The notes under the pieces are model-generated. The model was given only the letters and a program-made list of their open reading frames with translations. It made no database searches and had not been told where the DNA came from. The position numbers were made by a program, and so were the translations under genes. Source: JAAXKN01 sp036261625 (GTDB lineage Bacteria; Bacteroidota; Ignavibacteria; Ignavibacteriales; SURF-24). Taken from it: 64,000 nt of DNA. The stretch is taken from positions 248,001-312,000 of the forward strand of contig DATAKL010000057.1 of the NCBI GenBank assembly GCA_036261625.1, written 5' to 3'. Of this stretch, positions 16,094-25,260 are shown piece after piece; the stretch's first letter is position 1; each line of letters opens with the position of its first letter.

Positions 16094-18007
16094 ATGTGCG
16101 GAATATTCGGGATTTTTAATTTCAAAAACCAAAATCCAGTAGATAAGGAACTGCTGAAACAATCCACCCGTCTCATGAGCCACCGCGGTCCTGACGGCGA
16201 GGGATATTTTGTTGACCAGAATGCAGGCGTGGCACTGGGGCACAGAAGGCTGTCCATTATAGATCTAAATACAGGCGACCAGCCGATGACAAATGAGGAT
16301 GAGACCATTTGGATTACCTTTAACGGTGAAATCTATAACTACCTGGAAATTAAGGAATACCTCCTGAAAAAAGGTCACACATTCAGAACAAGATCCGACA
16401 CGGAGGTTTTAATCCATGCTTACGAGGAGTTCGGAGATGACTTCCTCTCAAAGCTAAACGGAATATTTGCCTTTGCCATCTGGGACTCGGTAAAAAGGAG
16501 AATGTTCCTTGCACGCGATCACTTCGGAGTAAAACCTCTTTACTACTATATGGATAATGAAAGACTTATCTTTGCCTCTGAGTTAAAATCTATAATGCAT
16601 TATACAAAAATACCCGGAGAGATAAATCCTTCTGCACTGAATCTCTGCCTTACTTTCAGGCATACGCCTGCCCCATACACACTCCTCCAGAATATAAGTA
16701 AGCTTCCGGCAACGCACATGATTACAATTGGCCAAAAAGAGGAATTCCGTATGAAACCTTACTGGGACAGGGCAATTGAGATCAACGCAGAAAGAAGTGA
16801 AGCCGAATGGGTGGAGATTTTAAGGCATGGCCTTGACCTTGCCGTAAAAAGACAGATGATGGCCGACGTGCCGGTCGGGATCTCTCTTAGCGGAGGCATT
16901 GACTCGGGCTCCATTCTGGCTCTAATGAGTAAATACGCGGGCCGCGGCGTCTTTGCCTTTACAATCGGCTTCGAAGGAGGTAAAGAGGAAGACAATGAAA
17001 TTAAAAAAGCTGAAACCAATGCCCGGATGTTCGGCGCAGTTTTTCACCACAGGATTATTTCCTCGCAGGACTATTCCGATTTTCTGAACCGGTACCTCTG
17101 GCATCTGGAGGAGCCTCTTGGAAATGAAAGTGCCGTGGCTGTCTATTTTGTTACTGAACTGGCAAAGGGAAAAGTAAAAGTACTCTTAAACGGACAGGGA
17201 GCAGACGAGCCCTTCGGGGGATACGACAGGCATCTTGGCGCTTTCTATAGAAATAAGTACTCCTTCCTCAAGCCGCAGCTCATGAAGTATATACTCATGC
17301 TTCCGATTTCACTGAATAAAAAGAAGAAACTCTCGCGCTTTGCAGACTACCTCGGGCAGGACAGCGACGTCAAGCGCATTACAAGCGCTGCCTGCATACT
17401 GAACAACAGGGAAAGAAAAAATATCTTCAACAGCGAGCTCTTCGGATATTCCAGTGAAGGGGATTATGTAAATGAGGTTGAAAAGATAATTCATGACAGC
17501 ATAAATGGCTCTACAGTTGAAAAGATGTTTCTTTACGACATGTTCAGCTCTCTTTCGGAAAACCTCCTCCTGGTGCAGGATAAAATGGCAATGGCTGCAA
17601 GCATTGAAGGAAGAGTTCCTTTTCTGGACATAGATTTTGCATCAACAGCCCTGAGCATTCCGGCATCACTTAAAATAAAGGGGAAATCGGGAAAATATAT
17701 ACATAAGAAAGTCTGTGAGCATTATCTCCCGAAGGATATTGTGCATCAGAGAAAAATAGGTTTCCAGGATCCTGTTGAACTGTGGCTGAAGGATTCTCTT
17801 GGAGATGAACTGCTCGACTACATCAGCTCACAAAACTCAATTACAAGAAATTACCTGAATGAAAAGGCGGTAAAAAGAATATTTTATGAGCATAAGAATA
17901 ATAAAGTGGATCATAAGAGATTTCTTTACCTGCTTTTGTCAATTGAAAAATGGGCCGGGATATTCCTGGCTTCGGAGAAAATGAGAATGCATGAAAGCTA
18001 CATTTAA
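16094..18007 (+). CDS. asnB: Glutamine-dependent asparagine synthase family protein
   Basis: The 637-residue protein starts MCGIFG, so Cys2 is the N-terminal nucleophile of the class II glutamine amidotransferase domain (RGPDGEGYF, FNGEIYNY, RSDTEVLIHAYEEFG follow). The synthetase half begins near residue 220, with the PP-loop SLSGGIDSGS and later LNGQGADEPFGGYDRH and GRVPFLDIDF. Members in polysaccharide clusters often amidate uronic acid carboxylates rather than make free asparagine. That role fits a polymer containing an acetamido uronic acid but is inferred. It is expressed within the operon; SD GGGGAG. Confidence 0.92.
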   Translation: MCGIFGIFNFKNQNPVDKELLKQSTRLMSHRGPDGEGYFVDQNAGVALGHRRLSIIDLNTGDQPMTNEDETIWITFNGEIYNYLEIKEYLLKKGHTFRTRSDTEVLIHAYEEFGDDFLSKLNGIFAFAIWDSVKRRMFLARDHFGVKPLYYYMDNERLIFASELKSIMHYTKIPGEINPSALNLCLTFRHTPAPYTLLQNISKLPATHMITIGQKEEFRMKPYWDRAIEINAERSEAEWVEILRHGLDLAVKRQMMADVPVGISLSGGIDSGSILALMSKYAGRGVFAFTIGFEGGKEEDNEIKKAETNARMFGAVFHHRIISSQDYSDFLNRYLWHLEEPLGNESAVAVYFVTELAKGKVKVLLNGQGADEPFGGYDRHLGAFYRNKYSFLKPQLMKYILMLPISLNKKKKLSRFADYLGQDSDVKRITSAACILNNRERKNIFNSELFGYSSEGDYVNEVEKIIHDSINGSTVEKMFLYDMFSSLSENLLLVQDKMAMAASIEGRVPFLDIDFASTALSIPASLKIKGKSGKYIHKKVCEHYLPKDIVHQRKIGFQDPVELWLKDSLGDELLDYISSQNSITRNYLNEKAVKRIFYEHKNNKVDHKRFLYLLLSIEKWAGIFLASEKMRMHESYI

Positions 18008-18024
18008 TAAAAGTGAGGCTCAAA

Positions 18025-19203
18025 TTGTCTAAAAATGTCTGCATGATCGTTCTGTCGGCCTACCCCTACGACCCGCGTGTAAGGCGTCAGGCTGAAGTCC
18101 TTGAATCGGAAGGTTTTGAGGTGGATATTATCTGTCTGAGGGAAGAGGAACAGACTAAGACTGAAAAGATGGGATTTGTAACAGCCCACAGGATAATGAA
18201 AAGCGTTAACAAGGAAAGCATCCTTAGATATCTGTGGCTTTCATTCATGTTTACTTTTCTTTCCATCCTAAAGCTTCAGTTCTTATCAATGAAGAAAGAT
18301 TACAGGATGATTCAGGTGCACAACATGCCCGACTTCCTGGTCTTTACCGGTATTGTGCAGAAGCTGCTCGGGAAAAAACTTGTTCTGGATATCCATGACC
18401 TCACGGTTGAACTCTTCGAAACCAAGTGGCCCCATAAAAAGAATTCTTTCATGATGTCGGCTGTAAGAAAAGTGGAAAAACTCTCATGCAGCATTGCCGA
18501 TCACGTCATTACAGTGACAGATGCCTGCAAAGACAAGCTTGTCATGAGAGGTGTCCCCAAGGAGAAGATTACGCTCGTGCTTAATACAGCCGACCCCAGG
18601 ATATTTCAGTACGACTGCGACCGCAAATTTGAGAAAATTGAAAAAGGGGCCAGACTACTTTATCACGGCACTGTTGCTGAAAGATTCGGTGTGCATACGG
18701 CAATTGAGGCACTGGCCCTGGTGCAGACGAAAATTCCGAAGAGCACACTGAACGTCTATGGCCGGTACGACCAGGATTACAGGAAACTTCTCGAAACGAA
18801 AATAAGAGAACTGGGACTTCAGGACCAGGTATTCTTAAATGGAACCAGGAGCCTGGAGGAAATCTATGAGATCATTAAAAAAAGTGACATCGGCCTTGTT
18901 CCTTATGTAAATGATCCATATATGAATTTAGCCCTGTCGACCAAAACATTTGAGTATGCCGCAACGGGGCTTCCTGCTGTTGCCTCAAATTTATATTCAC
19001 TTTCACGGATATTTGACGGCCGGTCAATCCGTTTTGCCCAGGCAGACAACCCCAGGGCATTTGCTGAGGGAATAGTTGACCTGTGCCTGGATCCTGAAAA
19101 GCGGATGCAGATTTCGCAGAATGCAAATGAAGTTGTAAGCGCAATATCAGGGACAGTTATGGGAAAACGCTACCTGAATCTGGTAGAGAACTTCGCCCGG
19201 TAA
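18025..19203 (+). CDS. Glycosyltransferase family 4
   Basis: A GT-B fold glycosyltransferase of 392 residues. The N-terminal half has MIVLSAYPYDPRVRRQAEVLESEGFEVDIICLR and VLDIHDLTVELFE; the C-terminal half has RLLYHGTVAERFGVHTAIEAL, VFLNGTRSLEEIYEIIKKSDIGLVPY and LSTKTFEYAATGLPAVAS, the donor nucleotide-sugar site with the conserved Glu. I prefer the TTG start at 18025, six bases after GAGG; the alternative GTG at 18013 overlaps that SD. It lies 17 bases after asnB. It adds a sugar to the lipid-linked repeat unit at the inner face of the membrane. Confidence 0.92.
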   Translation: MSKNVCMIVLSAYPYDPRVRRQAEVLESEGFEVDIICLREEEQTKTEKMGFVTAHRIMKSVNKESILRYLWLSFMFTFLSILKLQFLSMKKDYRMIQVHNMPDFLVFTGIVQKLLGKKLVLDIHDLTVELFETKWPHKKNSFMMSAVRKVEKLSCSIADHVITVTDACKDKLVMRGVPKEKITLVLNTADPRIFQYDCDRKFEKIEKGARLLYHGTVAERFGVHTAIEALALVQTKIPKSTLNVYGRYDQDYRKLLETKIRELGLQDQVFLNGTRSLEEIYEIIKKSDIGLVPYVNDPYMNLALSTKTFEYAATGLPAVASNLYSLSRIFDGRSIRFAQADNPRAFAEGIVDLCLDPEKRMQISQNANEVVSAISGTVMGKRYLNLVENFAR

Positions 19204-19244
19204 TTTTTATGAGGTACAAACAATGACAGAAATAGAGGATATAT

Positions 19245-20732
19245 TTGAATCTCAGGTTATTTGGTAAAAACGCTCTTGTCTATTCAGTCGGAACCGTAGT
19301 TCTCAGGGCATCATCATTCCTGCTTATTCCGCTTTACACCCATTATCTCTCACTTTCCGACTACGGGCTTCTGGCAACACTTCTGCTTACGATACAGATA
19401 CTTGTAACAATTGTCGACTTCGGCATTAGAAGCGGCATGATGAGGTTTATGGCAAAGTATGAAAGCGAAGGGCACCTGAAGGAATTCCTTGGGAGCGCGC
19501 TGGCTGTAAATATACTGGGCGGAATTCTTACAACACTTGCAACAATTTACCTTTTCAGTCCTGTCCTGAATTATGTTCTCCATGCAAAGGATATCTCCGG
19601 TTACCTGATGCTTACCTGCCTTACTGCAGTGGTTCAGTCGCTCTGCATTAATATTATTTCTTATTACAGGGCAAAAAACCTGGGAATGATGTTCATGATC
19701 ATAAACCTGGCTGTTTCCATTCTTTTGATCCTTGGCAGCCTGATATTTCTGGTGAAATTGAAAATGGGAATAGAGGGAATACTGATTTCGCAGATTTTAT
19801 CCTATGGATCAATATGGATAGCAGTAACAGCAATTATTTCACTGAAGCACGGTTTATCCGTCTCTCCGAAGCTGTTTTTACTTCTTCTGCGCTTCGGCTT
19901 TCCGCTCATTTTTGCCATGGCAGGCAATCTTATAATGAACACTTCGGCAGTTTACTTCCTCAGCTACTTTAAAAGTCTTGAACAGGTGGCAGTCTATTCG
20001 CTGGCCTTTAAGATCGCATCTATTGCAGAGATGGTGGTAATTTTGCCATTCCAGATGGCATATGAGCCTTTTGTTTTTGCCAATCTGCATAATCCTGAAA
20101 TTCAGAATACAATGTCAAAACTTACGACATACCTCCTGCTTACCTTTACAGTTATGGGATTTCTTATAGTTTTCGTCTTCCGTGACCTGATTAACGTTAT
20201 TGCTCCGCCTGAATATCACGATGCCTATCTTATTATATTCCTGCTTCTTCCGGGAATTGCTGCTCAGGGGTTACATTACGTGGGACAGTCTCTGCTTCAT
20301 GTTCAGAACAAGACTCACGTGACAGGGACAATAGTTTTCAGCATGAGCCTTTTAAGTGTGGGCTTAAACTATATTTTTATCAGGCTCTACGGAATAATGG
20401 GGCTTGCTGCAGTATTTAATTTTACAATGTTTGCAATTGCCTTTTTGCTTTTACGTCAGGGCTCGAAATCTTTTGCCATGAGGCTCGAAAGAAAACGTGT
20501 CTTTATAGTCGGCTTTGCCTTTCTGGTACTACTTATAAATGCATTTACATTCAGAAATGCCCCTTCCCTCCTGTACTATCCATTAATTGTAGCTGTTCTT
20601 CTGGTATTTACGGCACTGCTCTTCAAGGGGAAATTTCTTGACAGCAGGGAAAAGACATTCCTGGCCGGTGTACTGAAACTGAGAAATAAAGGCGTTGTTG
20701 AAAAGCAGTTGACGGGTGAAACTTATGAGTGA
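19245..20732 (+). CDS. Wzx-type lipid-linked oligosaccharide flippase
   Basis: A 495-residue membrane protein with about 12-14 hydrophobic helices. The N-terminus FGKNALVYSVGTVVLRASSFLLIPLYTHYLSLSDYGLLATL is the signature of the polysaccharide biosynthesis/MATE-like flippase family. It moves undecaprenyl-linked repeat units to the periplasmic face. The start is TTG, six bases after GAGG at 19235-19238; a 14-codon frame at ATG 19223 ends just downstream and is not the gene. Its stop overlaps the start of the polymerase gene (ATGAGTGA), so the flippase and polymerase are translationally coupled. Confidence 0.93.
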   Translation: MNLRLFGKNALVYSVGTVVLRASSFLLIPLYTHYLSLSDYGLLATLLLTIQILVTIVDFGIRSGMMRFMAKYESEGHLKEFLGSALAVNILGGILTTLATIYLFSPVLNYVLHAKDISGYLMLTCLTAVVQSLCINIISYYRAKNLGMMFMIINLAVSILLILGSLIFLVKLKMGIEGILISQILSYGSIWIAVTAIISLKHGLSVSPKLFLLLLRFGFPLIFAMAGNLIMNTSAVYFLSYFKSLEQVAVYSLAFKIASIAEMVVILPFQMAYEPFVFANLHNPEIQNTMSKLTTYLLLTFTVMGFLIVFVFRDLINVIAPPEYHDAYLIIFLLLPGIAAQGLHYVGQSLLHVQNKTHVTGTIVFSMSLLSVGLNYIFIRLYGIMGLAAVFNFTMFAIAFLLLRQGSKSFAMRLERKRVFIVGFAFLVLLINAFTFRNAPSLLYYPLIVAVLLVFTALLFKGKFLDSREKTFLAGVLKLRNKGVVEKQLTGETYE

Positions 20733-22050
20733 TCTTTATTTCATATTGGCTGTTGTAATTGCCGCAGCTGCCGCACTGGCCGTAATCTATTATTCGGTAA
20801 TAAGGTTTGAGTTTGCTCTTTTTCTTGTTGTCATTTCACCATGGATTTCAGCCATATTCTTCAGTAACTCGCCATCGTTCAACTATCAGGAAACGGGACC
20901 CGGCTCATACTTAAGAATAGGCATTCTTTTACTTACAGGTTTGGCAGGCGCTGTCAAATACCTGAAACTTCTGCCCGTGAATAAGGGGAGAATACCGGTA
21001 CATTTCATACTGCTTGGAATTTTTCTTATGCTCGCATTCCTGTCGGTAAGCTATTCTATAGATAAAGAATTTACCTTTGTACGCACGGTTTCTTTCATTG
21101 CACTGGCTGGTTTTTTGCTTGGACTCGACAGCTGGCTTGAAGGTGAAGAGGAATTTGAACGGGCACTGAATGTACTTTTCATATTCATTGCATCATCTGT
21201 TATAATAAATTCATTATCCCTGATATTACTTCCCGGAAGAGTATGGTGGTGGGAAGATCAGGATAGATTCCTTGGTCTTTGGGATCACCCAAATACGCTT
21301 GGAGCATTCTGCATGTTATCCTATCCGGTTCTATTATGGAAATACGGGAAGTCTGAGAGCCTGAATTCAAAACTCATTATTGTTGGCCTTGGGCTTTTAA
21401 CCGTGTTTATGCAGTATCTTACCGGCTCAAGAACATCTATTGTAGTTGCAGTTGCCGGACTCATAACATGGTTCATCGTGCAGAAAAAATTACTGAGGGC
21501 AGGACTCATAGCGGCATTTTTTATTGTGCTTACTGTTCTCGTCACACAATTAAAACCGGAGGTTTTTCAAAGGGATGGCGGCAAAAGCATTACTGATCTT
21601 ACCGGACGTGATGAGTTCTGGAAAGGTGCAAAGATTCTCATTTCAGAACGCCCGCTCCAGGGTTATGGCTACTCGGTAGAAGGTAAAGTATGGGAAGACG
21701 CCAGATTTTATGATCCGAAGAATTCACTTTGGATAGGCAGTTCAAAAGCCTCGCTGCATAACGGGTATATCTCAGTGGCAATAGGCGTGGGCCTTGTGGC
21801 TTTTGCACTATGGTGCCTTGTGCTGCTCGTTCCATTATGGAGAGTATCCTTTACGCCTCAGAGTGGTTATAAAGCTTTAATTATTTCTATGATTATAATG
21901 ATGCTGCTGTCAAATTTTGCTGAATCCGCAATTACAGGCGGAAACTCTATTGATTCGATATTTTTTTGGATTGCGTGGGTATTGGCAGGAAGATCAATTA
22001 TCTTCAGGCCGAATGATCTTTTAGAAACCGGGTACCTTACAGGAGAATGA
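20725..22050 (+). CDS. O-antigen ligase/polymerase family protein (Wzy-like)
   Basis: This 441-residue protein has about ten hydrophobic segments and a long periplasmic loop with GRDEFWKGAKILISERPLQGYGYS, the pattern of the Wzy_C/O-antigen ligase family (compare GRxxxW and the P-x-x-G-x-G motif). It polymerises repeat units on the periplasmic side. The ATG at 20725 overlaps the flippase stop; a GTG at 20716 in frame is a possible alternative. A WWWEDQDRFLGLWDHPNTLG stretch precedes the third cluster of helices, resembling the ligase catalytic loop region. Confidence 0.9.
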   Translation: MSDLYFILAVVIAAAAALAVIYYSVIRFEFALFLVVISPWISAIFFSNSPSFNYQETGPGSYLRIGILLLTGLAGAVKYLKLLPVNKGRIPVHFILLGIFLMLAFLSVSYSIDKEFTFVRTVSFIALAGFLLGLDSWLEGEEEFERALNVLFIFIASSVIINSLSLILLPGRVWWWEDQDRFLGLWDHPNTLGAFCMLSYPVLLWKYGKSESLNSKLIIVGLGLLTVFMQYLTGSRTSIVVAVAGLITWFIVQKKLLRAGLIAAFFIVLTVLVTQLKPEVFQRDGGKSITDLTGRDEFWKGAKILISERPLQGYGYSVEGKVWEDARFYDPKNSLWIGSSKASLHNGYISVAIGVGLVAFALWCLVLLVPLWRVSFTPQSGYKALIISMIIMMLLSNFAESAITGGNSIDSIFFWIAWVLAGRSIIFRPNDLLETGYLTGE

Positions 22051-22054
22051 ACCT

Positions 22055-22978
22055 ATGAAGAAGAGTTCGTATGTTTTAATCACTGCTGCAAAAAATGAAG
22101 AGGCTTTCATTGAAAACACTATTAAGTCGGTGCTCAGGCAGACTATCCTTCCACTTAAATGGATAATAGTCAGTGACGGATCTACAGACTTCACCGATGA
22201 GATAGTAAGCCGGTATGAGGCTGAATGCAGTTTTATTAAGCTTCAGAGGGTAACCAGTACCGAAGGGCGGAATTTTGCATCGAAAGTCTATGCAGTCAAT
22301 ATCGGCTACAGTCTCCTGAAAAATCTCCCCTACGATTTCATCGGAATACTGGATGCCGATATAACATTCGAGCCGGATTACTACAAAAAGCTGCTCTGTG
22401 AATTTGAAGATAATCCGGGGCTGGGACTTGCAGGAGGAAGGATATATGACCTTTATGACGGAAAGATGCATAAAGGCATAAACAGCTACAACAGTGTCGG
22501 AAATGCAATTCAGTTCTTCAGGCGCGAGTGCTTTGATAAGCTAGGGGGGCTGACCCCCATTGCAAACGGAGGAGAGGACGGAGTGGCTGAGATAACAGTC
22601 AGAATGCATGGCTGGGAAGTCAAATCAATTTCGCATCTGCCTGTACTGCATCACAGAAGAACAGGTACGGCAGTAATGAATGTTCTTAATTTCAAGTTCC
22701 GCCAGGGATCGGTCGAATACAGCCTTGGCTATCATCCTGTTTTCCAGATGCTTAAGTGCATTTTCAGAATGATGGAAAAGCCGTACATAATCGGGAGCGT
22801 CTGCCGTTTTGCAGGCTTCTGGTGGACAACCATGAAGCAGGAAGAAAGACCGGTCTCAACGGACTTTGTACGTTATATCAGAAAAGAGCAGATCGAACGC
22901 CTGACAAAAATTATTCACCCCGGAAACTGCAGCAGCGCCATAAGAACAATGAAAAGCAGGGAATATACAGCCCAGTGA
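22055..22978 (+). CDS. Glycosyltransferase family 2
   Basis: A 307-residue GT-A protein. The nucleotide-binding N-terminus reads YVLITAAKNEEAFIENTIKSVLRQT with IIVSDGSTD. The metal-binding DxD is ILDADITFEPDYY, and the acceptor region includes GGEDGVAEITVRMHGW. It has no convincing membrane helices. It begins four bases after the polymerase stop with SD AGGAG, and its stop overlaps the GTG start of the deacetylase gene. It likely adds an internal sugar of the repeat unit. Confidence 0.93.
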   Translation: MKKSSYVLITAAKNEEAFIENTIKSVLRQTILPLKWIIVSDGSTDFTDEIVSRYEAECSFIKLQRVTSTEGRNFASKVYAVNIGYSLLKNLPYDFIGILDADITFEPDYYKKLLCEFEDNPGLGLAGGRIYDLYDGKMHKGINSYNSVGNAIQFFRRECFDKLGGLTPIANGGEDGVAEITVRMHGWEVKSISHLPVLHHRRTGTAVMNVLNFKFRQGSVEYSLGYHPVFQMLKCIFRMMEKPYIIGSVCRFAGFWWTTMKQEERPVSTDFVRYIRKEQIERLTKIIHPGNCSSAIRTMKSREYTAQ

Positions 22979-23832
22979 AACACCGAAGAATTAAATTAAT
23001 TATAAGTTTCTGTTACTGGAGTCTTCTTCTTCTTAAGAATTTCATGCTCAGACTGTCAGGCAGGGAAGTCCCTGGAAGATGTTCTGCAGTTTATTATCAT
23101 TCTGTAAAGGATACGGAAAAAAAACAGTTTGCCCGCCAGATGCAGCTCTTAAAAAAATGCGCTTATCCCTTAATGGCAGACTACAACGGGAAACTCCGGA
23201 ACGGGAAAAACTACGTCATTATCACTTTTGATGACGGCTTTAAGAGCATTATTAAGAATGCTCTTCCTGAGCTAAAAAGGCTTGAAATTCCATGCGCCGT
23301 GTTTTTTCCGGTAAAATATTTAGGGTGCATGCCAAAATGGCAGTACAATAAGAGCTTCCATGATGAAGATGAAGAGATAATGAGGGAAGAAGAGATTAGA
23401 AGTCTTCCGCGCGACTATATTCTTGTGGGCTCGCATTCTTATTCACACCGCGTTTTGACAAGTCTGAATGCTTTGGAGGCCAGAGAGGAATTTATAAAAT
23501 CAAAAGAACTGCTGGAAAAATTAACGGGAAAAAATGTTGACCTGTTTTCATTCCCGTACGGCTCTTTCAACAGCCATACTTTAAGCCTGGCTTATGAGGC
23601 GGGCTACAAAAGGGTTTTCACAATAAATAACGAAGTAATTACTTCTCATGTGGACAGGTCTCTTCTGGGCAGGGTTAGAACAGATCCCTCCGACACTCTC
23701 CTGGAATTCAGGCTTAAGATTCTGGGAGCATATGAATGGCTTAACTCCATAGGGCCTCTGAAAGAAAAGCTTTTTATCTTCAGACGAAAAAACAATCCGC
23801 AAAAACAGATTACGGAGCACCTTACAGCATAG
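22975..23832 (+). CDS. Polysaccharide deacetylase (NodB homology) family protein
   Basis: The GTG at 22975 overlaps the GT2 stop codon (GTGA) and gives 285 residues; a longer open frame back to 22756 lies inside the GT2 gene and is rejected. A membrane anchor, KLIISFCYWSLLLLKNFML, is at the N-terminus. The NodB domain follows: motif 1 ITFDDGF, motif 2 GSHSYSHRVL (His-x3-His metal ligands) and FSFPYGSFN. It is likely to remove N- or O-acetyl groups from the polymer or its precursor. It is the last gene of the operon, with only four bases before the convergent beta-helix gene. Confidence 0.9.
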   Translation: MKHRRIKLIISFCYWSLLLLKNFMLRLSGREVPGRCSAVYYHSVKDTEKKQFARQMQLLKKCAYPLMADYNGKLRNGKNYVIITFDDGFKSIIKNALPELKRLEIPCAVFFPVKYLGCMPKWQYNKSFHDEDEEIMREEEIRSLPRDYILVGSHSYSHRVLTSLNALEAREEFIKSKELLEKLTGKNVDLFSFPYGSFNSHTLSLAYEAGYKRVFTINNEVITSHVDRSLLGRVRTDPSDTLLEFRLKILGAYEWLNSIGPLKEKLFIFRRKNNPQKQITEHLTA

Positions 23833-23836
23833 AAAA

Positions 23837-25165
23837 TCATGGAGCAATATTGGCTCCAATGTCATAGGATTTAGCTTTGGATAACTTCCTGCCGCTGCTG
23901 TTTACTCCAGAGAGTGGTTTCCCGCGTCCTTTTAAGGGGGATGAACTCTTCAGCATATAATTCTTTTTTTCGGCATTCTGAAACCGGGGATTTACATTTA
24001 CAAGGTCGCCTTCGGAATGTATAACCCCTTCGGTTTGTTTTCCGTTTGTGCGGTAGTAGCAGTTGTAGCCCGTTTCGAGTTTACCTCCCTGGGATCTGGG
24101 ATCAGTAAAAAGGGCAGTGCAGTTGTAGAAGATGTTGTTAAAAACCTTCGCCCCATGCGTGTCGTGCAGTTCAAAGGCATTGTCTGTGATCTCGGCAAAT
24201 GTATTGTTCAGTATATAGATCTCACTGATGGGGCTCGGGTGCCTGGGGTCGTAGGAGCCGTCTATATTAAGACCGCGGAAGGCATCGTGAAAGAGATTGT
24301 TCCTGAAGGTGATATTCTTAACCGGGGGAGTTACTTCGGTTAACATTGCGATCTGCTTGTTCAGGTTTCTTTCTCCCAGGCTGAAGTCGTTATCTTCAAA
24401 TGTGATATTGCTTGCAGGTCCCCAGGTCTGTACGCAGTCGATGTGAGGCTGTTGGCTGTTTTCGGGATCGCTCAGGAGAATGTCGTGGATCCTGTTTTTC
24501 CTGATAACGTGCCCGGAACCGAAAAACCGAAGGCCCACGGCCCCCAGGTTCTGAGGGTTGGTTCTGGACCACTGGATGGTCCCTGCAATCTCGTTATTAT
24601 CAATTGTGTTATTCTGCCCTGCAATCTGAATTCCGGCCTGACCGCATCGTATCATTCTGTTGCCGCGCACCACGCATTTACTGGTGGCATCAGAAGTGAG
24701 ATCGTCTCCCAGGCGTATTCCTTCCAAATAAACCGAATGTATATAGTTGTTCAGAATGCTGCAGCCTTTGCCTCTCAGGTGAATTCCGGCTCCGTCTTTC
24801 CAGCTTTTGGGGTCGGTCGATGTAATTTCAAATCCGTCAATTGTAATGTAGCCGGCTTCTACTGTAAAACCTCTTGTAACTACACCTTTTGATGCAGCCC
24901 TGAAAATTATGGGGGAATCTTTTGTGCCGGAAGTACGGATGTGTATTCTTTCAGTATAGCTGCCCGGTTTTACTATGCAAACCTCACCCGGTTGGATTAC
25001 CTCAGCTGCCTTTTGTATAGTCTCAAAGGCAGCATCTTCAGAAGTGCCTGAATTAAAATTACTTCCATTTTTCCCATCAACATAGTATGTATGCACTGCA
25101 TGGGACGCGCTGCCCTGAAAGAACAGCATCAGTGTCAGAACTAAAAACCTGAAATAAATTTTCAT
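23837..25165 (-). CDS. Exported right-handed beta-helix protein without sorting domain
   Basis: A signal peptide (MKIYFRFLVLTLMLFFQGSASHA) is followed by YYVDGKNGSNFNSGTSEDAAFETIQKAAEVIQPGEVCIVKPGSYTERI, the DUF1565-like start of many pectate-lyase/beta-helix proteins. Repeated turns such as ILNNYIHSVYLEGIRLGDD, GNRMIRCGQAGIQIAGQNNTIDNN and TFRNNLFHDAFRGLNI follow. It ends near residue 442 without the type IX sorting domain. It is a close paralog of the protein at 26376-28319, with shared segments throughout. Relatives of this fold act as lyases, epimerases or adhesins on polysaccharides; the catalytic activity is not predictable here. A short palindrome (GGAGC/GCTCC, 23840-23856) overlaps its 3' end. 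Confidence 0.88.
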   Translation of the reverse strand: MKIYFRFLVLTLMLFFQGSASHAVHTYYVDGKNGSNFNSGTSEDAAFETIQKAAEVIQPGEVCIVKPGSYTERIHIRTSGTKDSPIIFRAASKGVVTRGFTVEAGYITIDGFEITSTDPKSWKDGAGIHLRGKGCSILNNYIHSVYLEGIRLGDDLTSDATSKCVVRGNRMIRCGQAGIQIAGQNNTIDNNEIAGTIQWSRTNPQNLGAVGLRFFGSGHVIRKNRIHDILLSDPENSQQPHIDCVQTWGPASNITFEDNDFSLGERNLNKQIAMLTEVTPPVKNITFRNNLFHDAFRGLNIDGSYDPRHPSPISEIYILNNTFAEITDNAFELHDTHGAKVFNNIFYNCTALFTDPRSQGGKLETGYNCYYRTNGKQTEGVIHSEGDLVNVNPRFQNAEKKNYMLKSSSPLKGRGKPLSGVNSSGRKLSKAKSYDIGANIAP

Positions 25166-25260
25166 CTTAAAGCCTTCAAAAAGTGACTGTTTTCATAGCA
25201 GCAGTTTTATTTATATAAATAGAAATATTAGAGTGAATAAAGCAAGGGTAATGCCTGTTT

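Noticed and set aside
22756..22974. Longer N-terminus for the polysaccharide deacetylase
   Set aside because: The extra 73 codons lie inside the GT2 gene in another frame; the GTG at 22975 overlaps the GT2 stop and gives a normal membrane-anchored NodB protein.
24443..24892. Antisense frame of 149 codons over the first beta-helix gene
   Set aside because: Long frames on the complement of repetitive beta-helix codons are common, and the sense strand has a signal peptide and family match.
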